DNA from: Acidiferrobacterales bacterium
GTDB lineage: Bacteria; Pseudomonadota; Gammaproteobacteria; Acidiferrobacterales; Sulfurifustaceae
Length of the DNA: 32,785 nucleotides
Direction of reading: 5' to 3'
NCBI GenBank assembly: GCA_919902925.1
Contig: CAKKRZ010000006.1
Span: forward strand, 1-32,785
Below the pieces are notes generated by a model that did not search any database, had not been told where the DNA came from, and saw only the letters and a list, made by a program, of their open reading frames with translations. Position numbers and translations under genes: made by a program. Within the stretch, counting starts at the first letter, position 1; every line of letters starts with the position of its first letter. Shown here piece after piece: positions 19,448-31,024 of the stretch.

Positions 19448-22400
19448 ATGAGCTCCTCCCAGCGCTTCGTCCATCTTCGCGTCCATTCGGAGTATTCGCT
19501 CTCCGACAGCATTGTCCGGCTCGATGCCCTGGTGAATCGCGTGCACGAACTGGGCATGCCGGCGGTGGCGCTGACCGACCTGGCCAATGTGTTCGGCGCG
19601 GTCAAGTTCTTCCGTCAGGCAGTCGGTCGTGGCATCAAGCCCATCATTGGCGCGGATGTCTGGCTGCTCAACCCCACTGACGTCAATAAACCCCATCGCC
19701 TTCTGTTGCTGTGTCAGGGTACGGACGGTTACCGGCGCCTTTGCCGTTTGCTGACCCGCGCCCACCAGGAAGGGCAACACACCGGCAGGCCCTGTATCGA
19801 CCGCGCCTGGTTGGCGGACGGTACTGACGACCTGCTGGCCCTGTCCGGAGCGCAGGACGGCGATATCGGCCAGGCCCTGCTGGGCGATAACACTGCCCAG
19901 GCTGATCGGCTGGCGAGCGAATACCAGACCTGGTTCCCGGGGCGGTTTTATATCGAGCTGCAGCGCACCGGACATCCGCACCAGGAGGGTTGTGTCCACG
20001 CCTCGGTGGCGCTGGCCACGCGCCTCGGTTTACCGGTAGTAGCCACCCAGCCGGTCATGTTCCTGCGCCCCGATGAGTATGAAGCTCACGAGATCCGGGT
20101 TTGTATCCAGGATGGACGCGTGTTGAACGACCCGCGTCGCCCGCGTCATTTCACGCCCCAACAGTACTTGCGCTCGGCCGACGAAATGGCCGAGCTGTTC
20201 GCCGATATTCCGGAGGCGATCGCCAACACGCTGGCGATCGCTCAGCGTTGCAACTTCCGTCTTGAGTTCGGCCGTTACTTTCTTCCGGATTTTCCGGTTC
20301 CGGAGGGGATGGGCATCGACGACGTGTTGCGCGCGGAAGCCGCCGCCGGCCTGAACACCTGGCTCGACCGTCAGCCGGGCATCCAGGATCGGACCGCGTA
20401 TAGCCAGCGCCTCGAAACGGAGCTCGATGTGATCATTCGCATGGGGTTCTCCGGCTACTTCCTGATCGTGGCGGATTTCATCCGCTGGGCCAAGAAAAAT
20501 GACGTGCCGGTCGGCCCCGGGCGCGGATCCGGAGCCGGATCGCTGGTGGCCTTCTGTCTGGGCATCACCGAACTCGATCCGATCCGTTACGAACTGCTGT
20601 TCGAGCGTTTTCTGAACCCGGAGCGCGTGTCGCTGCCCGATTTTGACATCGATTTCTGCATGGAGCGCCGCGACCGTGTGATTGACTACGTCAAGAGCCG
20701 CTACGGCGCTGACCGCGTGGCGCAGATCATTACTCATGGCACCATGGCTGCGCGCGCCGTACTGCGTGACGTCGGCCGCGTCATGGATCATCCCTACGGT
20801 TACGTCGACAAGCTGGCCAAGCTGATTCCGCATGCGCCCGGTCAGGATATCTCGCTGGACGACGCCCTGGAACAGGAACCGTTGCTGCGCGAGCGCTACG
20901 AAAAAGAAGAGGACGTGCGCGACCTGATCGATGCGGCGCGGGTCCTGGAGGGGTTGGCGCGCAGCGCGGGCAAGCACGCGGCCGGCGTGGTGATTGCGCC
21001 GGGACCGTTGACCGATTACATGCCGTTGTACACGGAACCGGGCAGCACGACCGCGGTCACGCAGTTTGACATGCAGGACATCGAGGCCATCGGACTCGTC
21101 AAGTTCGATTTCCTCGGTCTGCGCAACCTGACGGTGATCGACAAGGCCATCAAGCGGATCAACGCGGAACGCGCCACGCGCCAGGAATCGCCCATCCGCA
21201 TTGACGAGATTCCGCTGGACGACGTGCAAACCTACGCGCAGATCAAGTCGGCGCGCACCACGGCCCTGTTCCAGCTTGAATCCCGCGGCATGAAAGATCT
21301 CATCCAGCGCCTGAAGCCGGATCGCTTCGAGGAGATCATCGCCCTGGTGGCGCTGTTCCGTCCCGGCCCGTTGCAGTCCGGCATGGTCGACGACTACATC
21401 AACCGCAAGCATGGGCGCACCGCCGTCAAGTACATGCATCCGAGTCTGGAACCGATTCTGCGGCCGACCTACGGCGTGATCCTGTACCAGGAACAGGTCA
21501 TGCAAATCGCGCGCGTGCTGTCGAACTACACGCTGGGCAGCGCCGATCTGCTGCGCCGCGCCATGGGCAAGAAAAAGCCCGAGGAGATGGCCCAGCAACG
21601 CGCCGTGTTTGTCGATGGCGCGAAGCTCAACGGCGTGGCCGAAAGCCTCGCCACCCACATCTTCGACATGATCGAAAAGTTCGCTGGTTACGGCTTCAAC
21701 CGCTCGCATTCGGCAGCCTATGCCATGATCGCTTACCAGACGGCCTGGCTCAAGGCGCACTACCCAGCCCCGTTCATGGCCGCCGTGCTGTCGGCCGATA
21801 TGGAAAAGACCGACAAGGTGGTGACCATGGCGGCCGAGTGTCGCGACATGCACATCCAGTTGTTGCCACCGGACATTAACCGTTGCGATTACGAATTCGT
21901 TCCGGTCGGCGCGGACACCATTCTTTACGGTCTGGGTGCGATCAAGGGGCTCGGCCGTTCGGCCATCGACGCGGTTCTCGAGGCGCGGGCGGCCGGCGGC
22001 CCGTTTCAGGATGTATTCGACCTTTGCCGCCGGTTGGATCCCCGGCGAGTGAACCGGCGGGTGATGGAATCGCTGATTCGGGCCGGTGCCCTGGACGAAA
22101 TTGGACCACATCGCGCCTCCGTCATGGCAGCGCTCATCCCGGCACTGGCTTCTGCGGAACGCGCCACGCGCGATCAGAGCGCCGGTCAGGGCAGTCTGTT
22201 CGGTGAACACCAACCGGTCGTCGCGGCCGTGGAGAGCTATCCGGAAATCGAACCGTGGAGCGAGGATCAGCGGCTGGAAGGCGAGAAGGACACGCTCGGC
22301 CTGTACCTCACCGGGCACCCGATTGCCCGTTACGCGGAGGAGCTGGCGGCTATTACCGGCACCAACATTGCCGAGTTGCGGCCTACTCAGGATCGTAACG

Positions 22401-22903
22401 TGGTGGTCGCTGGTCTGGTGGTGGCCATCCGCACCATGCAGACGCGACGCGGTGACCGCATGGCCTTTGTCACCCTCGACGACCGCAGCGGGCGGCTGGA
22501 ACTGGCAGTGTTTGCCGACATCTACCAGCGTTCCCGGGAACAGATTGCCAAGGACAATCTGCTGGTGGTGGAAGGGCAGGTCAGCGTGGACGAATACACC
22601 GGCGGATTTAAAATGTCGGCCGACCGGATTTATACTATCGACCAGGCCCGCGCCGCCTTTGGCAAACGCATCGTGATCGAGGTGAGCCAGGCGCAGGCCG
22701 GGAATGGCTTTGTCGGACAGCTCAAATTGATCCTGGCCGGAGGGTCCCGCGGTCGCTGCCCGGTGTGGCTGCGTTACCGGAATGGCGATGCCGCGGCCGA
22801 CATCGAGCTGGGTGACGCCTGGCGCATCGAACCGACGCGGACGGTGATGGACAGCCTGGCCGAACTGGCCGGCGACCGGAACGTGCAACTGGACTATCAT
22901 TAG
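19448..22903 (+). CDS. dnaE: DNA polymerase III alpha subunit
   Basis: A 1151-aa catalytic subunit of the replicative polymerase (E. coli 1160). The N-terminal PHP domain begins [16 protein letters not shown]. The palm carries [17 protein letters not shown] and [19 protein letters not shown], where D400 and D402 match the E. coli catalytic pair D401/D403. Later parts include [22 protein letters not shown], the [27 protein letters not shown] helix-hairpin-helix region, and an OB fold ([28 protein letters not shown]). The track starts at GTG 19430; ATG 19448 is preferred because [17 protein letters not shown] matches the E. coli start. Neither site has a good Shine-Dalgarno. Confidence 0.98.
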   Translation: MSSSQRFVHLRVHSEYSLSDSIVRLDALVNRVHELGMPAVALTDLANVFGAVKFFRQAVGRGIKPIIGADVWLLNPTDVNKPHRLLLLCQGTDGYRRLCRLLTRAHQEGQHTGRPCIDRAWLADGTDDLLALSGAQDGDIGQALLGDNTAQADRLASEYQTWFPGRFYIELQRTGHPHQEGCVHASVALATRLGLPVVATQPVMFLRPDEYEAHEIRVCIQDGRVLNDPRRPRHFTPQQYLRSADEMAELFADIPEAIANTLAIAQRCNFRLEFGRYFLPDFPVPEGMGIDDVLRAEAAAGLNTWLDRQPGIQDRTAYSQRLETELDVIIRMGFSGYFLIVADFIRWAKKNDVPVGPGRGSGAGSLVAFCLGITELDPIRYELLFERFLNPERVSLPDFDIDFCMERRDRVIDYVKSRYGADRVAQIITHGTMAARAVLRDVGRVMDHPYGYVDKLAKLIPHAPGQDISLDDALEQEPLLRERYEKEEDVRDLIDAARVLEGLARSAGKHAAGVVIAPGPLTDYMPLYTEPGSTTAVTQFDMQDIEAIGLVKFDFLGLRNLTVIDKAIKRINAERATRQESPIRIDEIPLDDVQTYAQIKSARTTALFQLESRGMKDLIQRLKPDRFEEIIALVALFRPGPLQSGMVDDYINRKHGRTAVKYMHPSLEPILRPTYGVILYQEQVMQIARVLSNYTLGSADLLRRAMGKKKPEEMAQQRAVFVDGAKLNGVAESLATHIFDMIEKFAGYGFNRSHSAAYAMIAYQTAWLKAHYPAPFMAAVLSADMEKTDKVVTMAAECRDMHIQLLPPDINRCDYEFVPVGADTILYGLGAIKGLGRSAIDAVLEARAAGGPFQDVFDLCRRLDPRRVNRRVMESLIRAGALDEIGPHRASVMAALIPALASAERATRDQSAGQGSLFGEHQPVVAAVESYPEIEPWSEDQRLEGEKDTLGLYLTGHPIARYAEELAAITGTNIAELRPTQDRNVVVAGLVVAIRTMQTRRGDRMAFVTLDDRSGRLELAVFADIYQRSREQIAKDNLLVVEGQVSVDEYTGGFKMSADRIYTIDQARAAFGKRIVIEVSQAQAGNGFVGQLKLILAGGSRGRCPVWLRYRNGDAAADIELGDAWRIEPTRTVMDSLAELAGDRNVQLDYH

Positions 22904-22914
22904 CGGCTTCTGCC

Positions 22915-23874
22915 ATGAATCAGAATTATCTCGAATTCGAACAGTCCATCGCCGATCTGGAGGCCAAGATCGAGGCCCTGCGCTATGCGTCGCGTGACAG
23001 CGACGTCAACATCAGCGAGGAGATCCGCCGTCTCGAGACCAGGAGCCGCAAACTCACCGAGTCGATCTTTACCGCGCTGACACCGTGGCAGATCTCGCAG
23101 CTCGCCCGTCACCCGCTGCGACCCTATACGCTGGACTACACGTCCCGCCTGTTCACCGACTTCGAGGAACTGCACGGCGATCGCGCCTACGGCGATGACC
23201 CGTCGATCGTCGGCGGCGTGGCCCGGCTGGACGATCGGCCGGTGGTCGTCATCGGTCACCAGAAGGGGCGCGATACGCGCGAGAAGGTGCGTCGCAATTT
23301 CGGCATGTCGCGTCCGGAAGGGTACCGCAAGGCCATGCGCCTGATGCGCCTGGCGGAGCGCTTCCGTCTGCCAGTGATTACCCTCATTGACACCCCCGGT
23401 GCCTATCCCGGCGTCGGCGCCGAGGAGCGCGGCCAGAGCGAGGCCATCGCCCGCAATCTTTTTGTCATGGCGCGCCTGCGCACGCCGATCGTCTCCGTGG
23501 TCATCGGCGAAGGCGGTTCCGGCGGCGCGCTCGCCATCGGCGTCTGTGACCGATTGCTCATGCTTCAGTACTCGACCTATTCGGTGATCTCGCCGGAAGG
23601 CTGCGCCTCGATTCTGTGGCGATCGGCCGACAAGGCCAGCGAGGCGGCCGAGGCCATGGGCATCACCGCCGAGTCGCTGAACCGCCTCGGTCTGGTCGAC
23701 CAGATTGTGCCGGAACCGCCGGGCGGCGCGCATCGCAATGTCGATGCCATGGCCGGCCGGTTACGCGAGCATTTGCAGCGGGTCGTCCAGGAACTCTCCG
23801 AGATTCCGACGGAGCGTCTGCTCGAACAACGCTACGCGCGCCTGATGCGCTATGGGGAGCTTGAGGAAAATTGA
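22915..23874 (+). CDS. accA: Acetyl-CoA carboxylase carboxyltransferase subunit alpha
   Basis: A 319-aa protein, the same length as in E. coli. With AccD it transfers the carboxyl group from biotin carrier protein to acetyl-CoA, making malonyl-CoA for fatty acid synthesis. Typical segments are [84 protein letters not shown] and [38 protein letters not shown]. It follows dnaE by 11 bases, the usual gammaproteobacterial pairing, and its last 23 bases overlap the likely tilS start. Confidence 0.98.
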   Translation: MNQNYLEFEQSIADLEAKIEALRYASRDSDVNISEEIRRLETRSRKLTESIFTALTPWQISQLARHPLRPYTLDYTSRLFTDFEELHGDRAYGDDPSIVGGVARLDDRPVVVIGHQKGRDTREKVRRNFGMSRPEGYRKAMRLMRLAERFRLPVITLIDTPGAYPGVGAEERGQSEAIARNLFVMARLRTPIVSVVIGEGGSGGALAIGVCDRLLMLQYSTYSVISPEGCASILWRSADKASEAAEAMGITAESLNRLGLVDQIVPEPPGGAHRNVDAMAGRLREHLQRVVQELSEIPTERLLEQRYARLMRYGELEEN

Positions 23875-25285
23875 TAGCGATCTCCATCAGATCACGCTCG
23901 CCACGGGGGCGCCTTTCAGCCCGGAGGCCCTGTCCGGTATCCTGATCCGGTCCGGCTGGGCATCCGCCACCACCCTCAAGGTGGCCTACAGCGGCGGTCT
24001 CGATTCCACTGTCCTTCTGCACGCCCTGGCCGGGCTGCGTCCGGCGCACGGCTGGCGGCTTGAGGCCGTGCATGTCCAGCACGGCCTGCACCCCCAGGCC
24101 GAGGCCTGGCTGGACCAGTGCCGCCGCTTCTGCCAGGTGCTGTCCGTGCCCCTGAGGGTGGAGCGTGCCCGGATCGGGTCTACAGCGGATACCGGGCTGG
24201 AGGCCGCCGCTCGCCACGCCCGTTATGCCTGCCTGGCCGCGCAGATCGGCCCAACGGATGTGTTGTTGACCGCTCATCATCTGGACGATCAGGCGGAGAC
24301 CCTGCTTCTGCAACTCCTGCGCGGGGCGGGGGTCGAGGGACTGGCCGCCATGCCGGGCGATGCACCCTTGGGCGAGGGTCGGCACGCACGGCCGTTGCTC
24401 GGTTTCCGGCGCGCCGCGCTGCTGGCCTATGCCCGGACTGAGGGGTTGGCCTGGGTCGAGGACAGCGGCAATCTCGATACGCGCCTGGGTCGAAATTTTC
24501 TCCGCTATCGCGCGCTGCCACTCCTGGAAAGCCGCTGGCCGTCGGTGGCGACCCGCTTGGCCCGCGCGGCCGATCATGCCGCCGAGGCGTCGTTCCTGCT
24601 CGCCCGTTCGGCTGCCGAAGATCTGCGCCGCTGTCGCCGGGCCGGGGATGCCATCGAACTGACGGCGCTGGGCCGCCTGACGACGCCGCAACAACGAAAC
24701 GTGTTACGGCAATGGATCCGGCAACGGGGTTTGCCGGCACCCTCGGCGCGGGCCATCGACGGCCTGTTGGCGTATCTCAGGCGCAGACCCAGGACAGGCT
24801 ACTCCCAGATGTCGATCGGTCACTACCGTATCTATCTCTATCAGCATCATTTTCATCTCGTGACGGATCGGCCGGACCCGCCGACGTCGCTGCTGGATTG
24901 GGATCCAGCGCGACCGCTGCTTCTTCCGCACGACCGTCGCCTGTTGGCGGTTGACACTATTGGGGCCGGGATCGCCAGGGCGAAGATCGATGGCCGACAG
25001 CTGACAGTCGACTGGAGACAGGGTGGTGAGTGCTGTCGCCTGGCAGGCCAGGCTCACCGGCAGACTCTCAAGAAGCTTTTACAGTCCTCGGCCATTCCGC
25101 CCTGGGAGCGTCATCTGGTGCCGCTGGTGCGCGTGGACGGCCAACTTGCCGCTATCGGCGATCGCTGGATCTGTGAACCGTTTGCCGCTCGGGCGCACGA
25201 ACCGGGCTATTTGCTGCGCATCGCTGACGTTTCCATCGACGTGAGAGAAAATTTTTCTATTGAGCCCGATGCCCTCATCTGGTAA
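23852..25285 (+). CDS. tilS: tRNA(Ile)-lysidine synthase
   Basis: Up to 477 aa. TilS attaches lysine to C34 of the CAU-anticodon tRNA-Ile, changing its identity from methionine to isoleucine. The PP-loop ATP site is [16 protein letters not shown] (SGGLDS at residues 47-52). Other family segments are [44 protein letters not shown] and [23 protein letters not shown]; the C-terminal tRNA-binding domain includes [36 protein letters not shown]. The ATG at 23852 overlaps accA by 23 bases; TTG at 23861 is the only nearby alternative, and neither has a well-spaced ribosome site. Confidence 0.95.
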   Translation: MGSLRKIDSDLHQITLATGAPFSPEALSGILIRSGWASATTLKVAYSGGLDSTVLLHALAGLRPAHGWRLEAVHVQHGLHPQAEAWLDQCRRFCQVLSVPLRVERARIGSTADTGLEAAARHARYACLAAQIGPTDVLLTAHHLDDQAETLLLQLLRGAGVEGLAAMPGDAPLGEGRHARPLLGFRRAALLAYARTEGLAWVEDSGNLDTRLGRNFLRYRALPLLESRWPSVATRLARAADHAAEASFLLARSAAEDLRRCRRAGDAIELTALGRLTTPQQRNVLRQWIRQRGLPAPSARAIDGLLAYLRRRPRTGYSQMSIGHYRIYLYQHHFHLVTDRPDPPTSLLDWDPARPLLLPHDRRLLAVDTIGAGIARAKIDGRQLTVDWRQGGECCRLAGQAHRQTLKKLLQSSAIPPWERHLVPLVRVDGQLAAIGDRWICEPFAARAHEPGYLLRIADVSIDVRENFSIEPDALIW

Positions 25286-25293
25286 CGTGCGAT

Positions 25294-27097
<1,804 letters not shown>

Positions 27098-27130
27098 TAT
27101 ACTCCCGATCCCGTTTCAGAACTGCTGCCC

Positions 27131-27976
27131 ATGAAGCTTTGCGGATTCGAAGCCGGCCTCCACCGGCCGTTTTTTCTTATTGCCGGCCCCTGTGTGATCG
27201 AGTCGGAACAGCTCGCCCTCGATACCGCCGGCCGGCTGAAGGAAATCACCGGCTCACTCGGCATCCCGTTTATCTACAAGTCATCGTTTGACAAGGCCAA
27301 CCGCAGCTCGCATCAGTCTTTCCGCGGCCTGGGCATGGAGAAGGGTCTGGAGATCCTGGCCCGGGTGCGCCGCGAGATCGGCGTGCCGGTCATTACCGAT
27401 GTGCACGATATACCGGAGATCGGACCGGTCGCGGCCGTGGTCGACGTGCTGCAGACCCCGGCCTTTCTTTGCCGCCAGACGGATTTCATCCAGGCGGTGG
27501 TGGCCGCCGGCAAGCCGGTCAATATCAAGAAGGGCCAGTTCCTGGCCCCGCAGGACATGAAGAACGTGGTCGACAAGGCGGTGGCGGCCGGCGGCCGTGA
27601 CCGCGTCATGGTCTGCGAACGCGGCGTGTCCTTTGGCTACAACAACCTGGTGTCGGACATGCGCTCGCTGGCCATCATGCGCGATACCGGCTGCCCGGTG
27701 GTTTTCGATGCCACCCATTCGGTGCAATTGCCGGGCGGGCAGGGCACCCGCAGCGGCGGGCAACGCGAGTTCGTGCCGGTCCTGGCCCGCGCCGCGATCG
27801 CGACCGGAGTCGCCGGGCTGTTCATGGAAACCCATCCAGACCCGGAAAAGGCCCTGTCGGACGGACCCAACGCCTGGCCGTTGGCCAAGATGAAGTCTCT
27901 TCTCGAAACGCTGCTGGCGATCGATACCACTGTCAAACGATCCGGTTTTGCCGAGAGCGAATGGCTTGGAAAGTAG
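27131..27976 (+). CDS. kdsA: 3-deoxy-8-phosphooctulonate (Kdo-8-P) synthase, metal-type
   Basis: A 281-aa TIM-barrel enzyme that condenses arabinose 5-phosphate and PEP to Kdo 8-phosphate for the LPS inner core. Conserved segments include [63 protein letters not shown] and [16 protein letters not shown]. The N-terminal IAGPCVIES has Cys21 where E. coli KdsA has Asn26; with H196, E233 and D244 this gives the full ligand set of the metal-dependent class (Aquifex C11/H185/E222/D233). The gene lies between pyrG and eno, as in Pseudomonas. A TATACT sequence at 27098 has no matching -35. Confidence 0.96.
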   Translation: MKLCGFEAGLHRPFFLIAGPCVIESEQLALDTAGRLKEITGSLGIPFIYKSSFDKANRSSHQSFRGLGMEKGLEILARVRREIGVPVITDVHDIPEIGPVAAVVDVLQTPAFLCRQTDFIQAVVAAGKPVNIKKGQFLAPQDMKNVVDKAVAAGGRDRVMVCERGVSFGYNNLVSDMRSLAIMRDTGCPVVFDATHSVQLPGGQGTRSGGQREFVPVLARAAIATGVAGLFMETHPDPEKALSDGPNAWPLAKMKSLLETLLAIDTTVKRSGFAESEWLGK

Positions 27977-28027
27977 CGAAATCCCGGCGGACAATGCACA
28001 TCAGAAATAATTCCTAACCTGCTGTAA

Positions 28028-29338
<1,311 letters not shown>

Positions 29339-29403
29339 CCGATCTGCGCCTCCCGGCCCGAACCCGCAGGTGTGCTTTACCGGGCGAGCAGCGACACCCT
29401 AGA

Positions 29404-29709
29404 ATGGATCGTATGCGGCGCCCCATCGCCTATGGTTTGGCCGGCCTGCTGGTTCTGCTGCAGATTCCCCTGTGGTTCGGCAGCGGCGGCCTGATCGCCA
29501 TGTGGCAACTCAAGCACGAGATCGGCCAGCAACAGGTCGAAAACCGCAAACTGCGGGAGCGCAACCGGGCGCTGGAGGCCGAGGTCGTCGACCTCAAGCA
29601 GGGATACGAAGCCATCGAGGCCAGAGCCCGGCACGAACTGGGCATGATCCGGCGCAACGAAACCTACTACCGGATTGTCACGCCGCCAGCGCCAGTCAGC
29701 CGGCATTGA
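29404..29709 (+). CDS. ftsB: Cell division protein FtsB
   Basis: A 101-aa bitopic membrane protein. FtsB forms the FtsQLB complex that activates septal peptidoglycan synthesis. A short N-terminus is followed by one membrane segment (YGLAGLLVLLQIPLWFG, residues 10-26), then a coiled coil (about 33-70: QLKHEIGQQQVENRKLRERNR), and the family motif EARARHELGMIRRNETYYRIV. The track ORF starts inside eno in another frame, so only its end is real. ATG 29404 or ATG 29413 could be the start; neither has a clear ribosome site. It follows eno as in Pseudomonas and E. coli, but the usual next gene ispD is absent here. Confidence 0.93.
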   Translation: MDRMRRPIAYGLAGLLVLLQIPLWFGSGGLIAMWQLKHEIGQQQVENRKLRERNRALEAEVVDLKQGYEAIEARARHELGMIRRNETYYRIVTPPAPVSRH

Positions 29710-29730
29710 GCAACATGGGCCGTCCGGGGT

Positions 29731-30363
29731 TCAGCCACCGTACTCGATGAACCAGATGGCGAAGCCGAGCGCGACGATGACCGTGTCGAACAGCGTGAAC
29801 AGCCAGAGCAGCCACAGGATACGCCGGTGTGAGGGCTTCATCGGCATCCAGACGCGGCGGATGTACCAGCGCCAACCGGGTAGCCAGCAGTATCGGCGCT
29901 GGCGGACGAAATATCGCCTCAGGGCCTCACCCCAGGCGACGATGCTGCGATCGACCTCGTTCTTGCGGGATTCGCGTTCCGCCTCGCTCGGACCCTCGTA
30001 GTCATCAACCACGATCAGCTGGCTGCCGTTCGGTGTGGCCTCGATCGAGAAGAATGTCCGTTGCTTCAGTCCCTTTCGGTGGTGCAGGACAAGCACACCG
30101 TCCGGACGCATCTCGGCTGCAATATCGCCCTGATACTCGAGCTGATTGGTTTCATTGTGGAAATCCACCCGGTAGCGATCCGGCCCGGCCGCCTCCCAGC
30201 GTTTGAAAACCAGGTAGGGATTGATGCGCAGCAGGATTTCTGGGTCACTGAGGTACCGGCGCAGGGTTTCCGGCGTCTGGCGGCAGGGCACGGCGACCCA
30301 GGCGATATCCTTCGAGTCAGTTGGCAGCCGGGGAGCAGCCGGTGTCGGCGCGGTGCTGGTCAT
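29731..30363 (-). CDS. SRPBCC-like protein with C-terminal membrane anchor, function unknown
   Basis: A 210-aa protein. The first 150 or so residues look like an SRPBCC (START-like) ligand-binding fold: PCRQTPETLRRYLSDPEILLRINPYLVFKRWE, then alternating strands through YRVDFHNETNQLEYQGDIAAEM and a long amphipathic helix SEAERESRKNEVDRSIVAWGEALRRYF. A basic stretch follows, then a membrane segment (WLLWLFTLFDTVIVALGFAIWFIEYGG) at the very end, so it is probably tail-anchored. I assign the fold by pattern only and know no substrate. The start overlaps the stop of the stress-protein gene (ATGA), so the two are likely made together. It converges on ftsB with a 21-base gap. Confidence 0.8.
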   Translation of the reverse strand: MTSTAPTPAAPRLPTDSKDIAWVAVPCRQTPETLRRYLSDPEILLRINPYLVFKRWEAAGPDRYRVDFHNETNQLEYQGDIAAEMRPDGVLVLHHRKGLKQRTFFSIEATPNGSQLIVVDDYEGPSEAERESRKNEVDRSIVAWGEALRRYFVRQRRYCWLPGWRWYIRRVWMPMKPSHRRILWLLWLFTLFDTVIVALGFAIWFIEYGG

Positions 30364-30824
30364 GGTTTCGACGGCACCACCAGCAGGGGCACGGTCAGAC
30401 GCCGCAGGAGGTCATCGGTCAGCATGCGCGAACGCAGGCCGGTTTTCCCCTTGCGGCGCAGGCTGCCCGTGACGATGAGTTGTGGTTTAGCGCTGCGCAC
30501 GGCGTCCAGCAGGCAGTCGTCCGGTTTGCCGAATATCGTGCGGGAACGATATTTCAGCTTGCGCCGGCGGGCGGCGCGCTCGACCCGCCGGATTTCGCTT
30601 TGCACCTCCCGCTCCAGGGTAGTCTCAACGTGGCGGGCGAACGCGTCGCGGGTGGCGGCATTATTGAGCCAGTCATCACCCTGCATGCCAGACCAGAATT
30701 CAGGCACGACTACCAGGTGAAAGAGAGTGGCGCCGGGGGCGGCCATGCGGATGGCCGCACGCTCGGCCGCGCGCGTGCCGGGCGAGCCGTGGCTGGCCAG
30801 CAGGATTTTTTTCAGGGGTTTCAT
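30360..30824 (-). CDS. Universal stress protein (UspA)-like
   Basis: A 154-aa protein with the Usp pattern: MKPLKKILLASHGSPGTRAAERAAIRMA at the N-terminus, an LFHLVVVPEFW strand, a long charged helix, and the closing KPQLIVTGSLRRKGKTG...LTVPLLVVPSKP. The classic ATP-binding G-x2-G-x9-G(S/T) pattern is not met after VTGS, so nucleotide binding is doubtful. Usp proteins act in stress survival or as sensors beside transporters. The track ORF runs back to 31187 through unrelated frames; ATG 30824 starts the conserved domain. The start lies only about 13 bases after a strong terminator, so its transcription must come from readthrough or an unseen promoter. Confidence 0.85.
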   Translation of the reverse strand: MKPLKKILLASHGSPGTRAAERAAIRMAAPGATLFHLVVVPEFWSGMQGDDWLNNAATRDAFARHVETTLEREVQSEIRRVERAARRRKLKYRSRTIFGKPDDCLLDAVRSAKPQLIVTGSLRRKGKTGLRSRMLTDDLLRRLTVPLLVVPSKP

Positions 30825-30837
30825 ATTTTCCGGGCAT

Positions 30838-30873
30838 AAAAAACCCGGGGCCCGCCATCGGCGAACCCCGGGT
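30838..30873 (-). terminator. Rho-independent terminator after the small membrane protein gene
   Basis: Read on the minus strand: ACCCGGGG, TT, CGCC, GAT, GGCG, GG, CCCCGGGT, then a run of six T. The outer stem has eight perfect pairs, an inner stem four more, and the U-tract is immediate. This is the strongest terminator in the window. It ends the transporter and small-protein transcript and stands directly before the stress-protein gene. Confidence 0.92.
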
Positions 30874-30885
30874 CGTAGACAGCGT

Positions 30886-31014
30886 TTACTTGACGGGTAC
30901 CATCGCCAGCACGATTCCCACGATGACCAGTGAGACCAGCAGGGCCATGATGTCTTCCAGACGGTCGCTCTTGAAGATCGAGAGTGCCGTACCGCGATCG
31001 AATTTGTCTGCCAT
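30886..31014 (-). CDS. 42-aa single-pass membrane protein next to YeiH-type transporter
   Basis: This gene is not in the ORF track because of its size. It reads MADKFDRGTALSIFKSDRLE, then DIMALLVSLVIVGIVLAMVPVK and TAA. The ATG at 31014 has a strong AAGGAGA ribosome site that overlaps the end of the transporter gene; the gap is ten bases. Residues about 22-40 form one membrane helix; the N-terminal half is charged and probably cytoplasmic. The clean ribosome site, full reading frame, cotranscription with the transporter and terminator right after it all support a real gene. I do not recognise the family. By analogy with KdpF or AcrZ it could be a small transporter partner, which is inference. 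Confidence 0.85.
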   Translation of the reverse strand: MADKFDRGTALSIFKSDRLEDIMALLVSLVIVGIVLAMVPVK

Positions 31015-31024
31015 GGTTTTCTCC

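Noticed and set aside
20030-22900. 956-aa minus-strand ORF opposite dnaE
   Set aside because: It is the antisense shadow of a well-conserved gene in GC-rich DNA, and its translation shows no recognisable domain.
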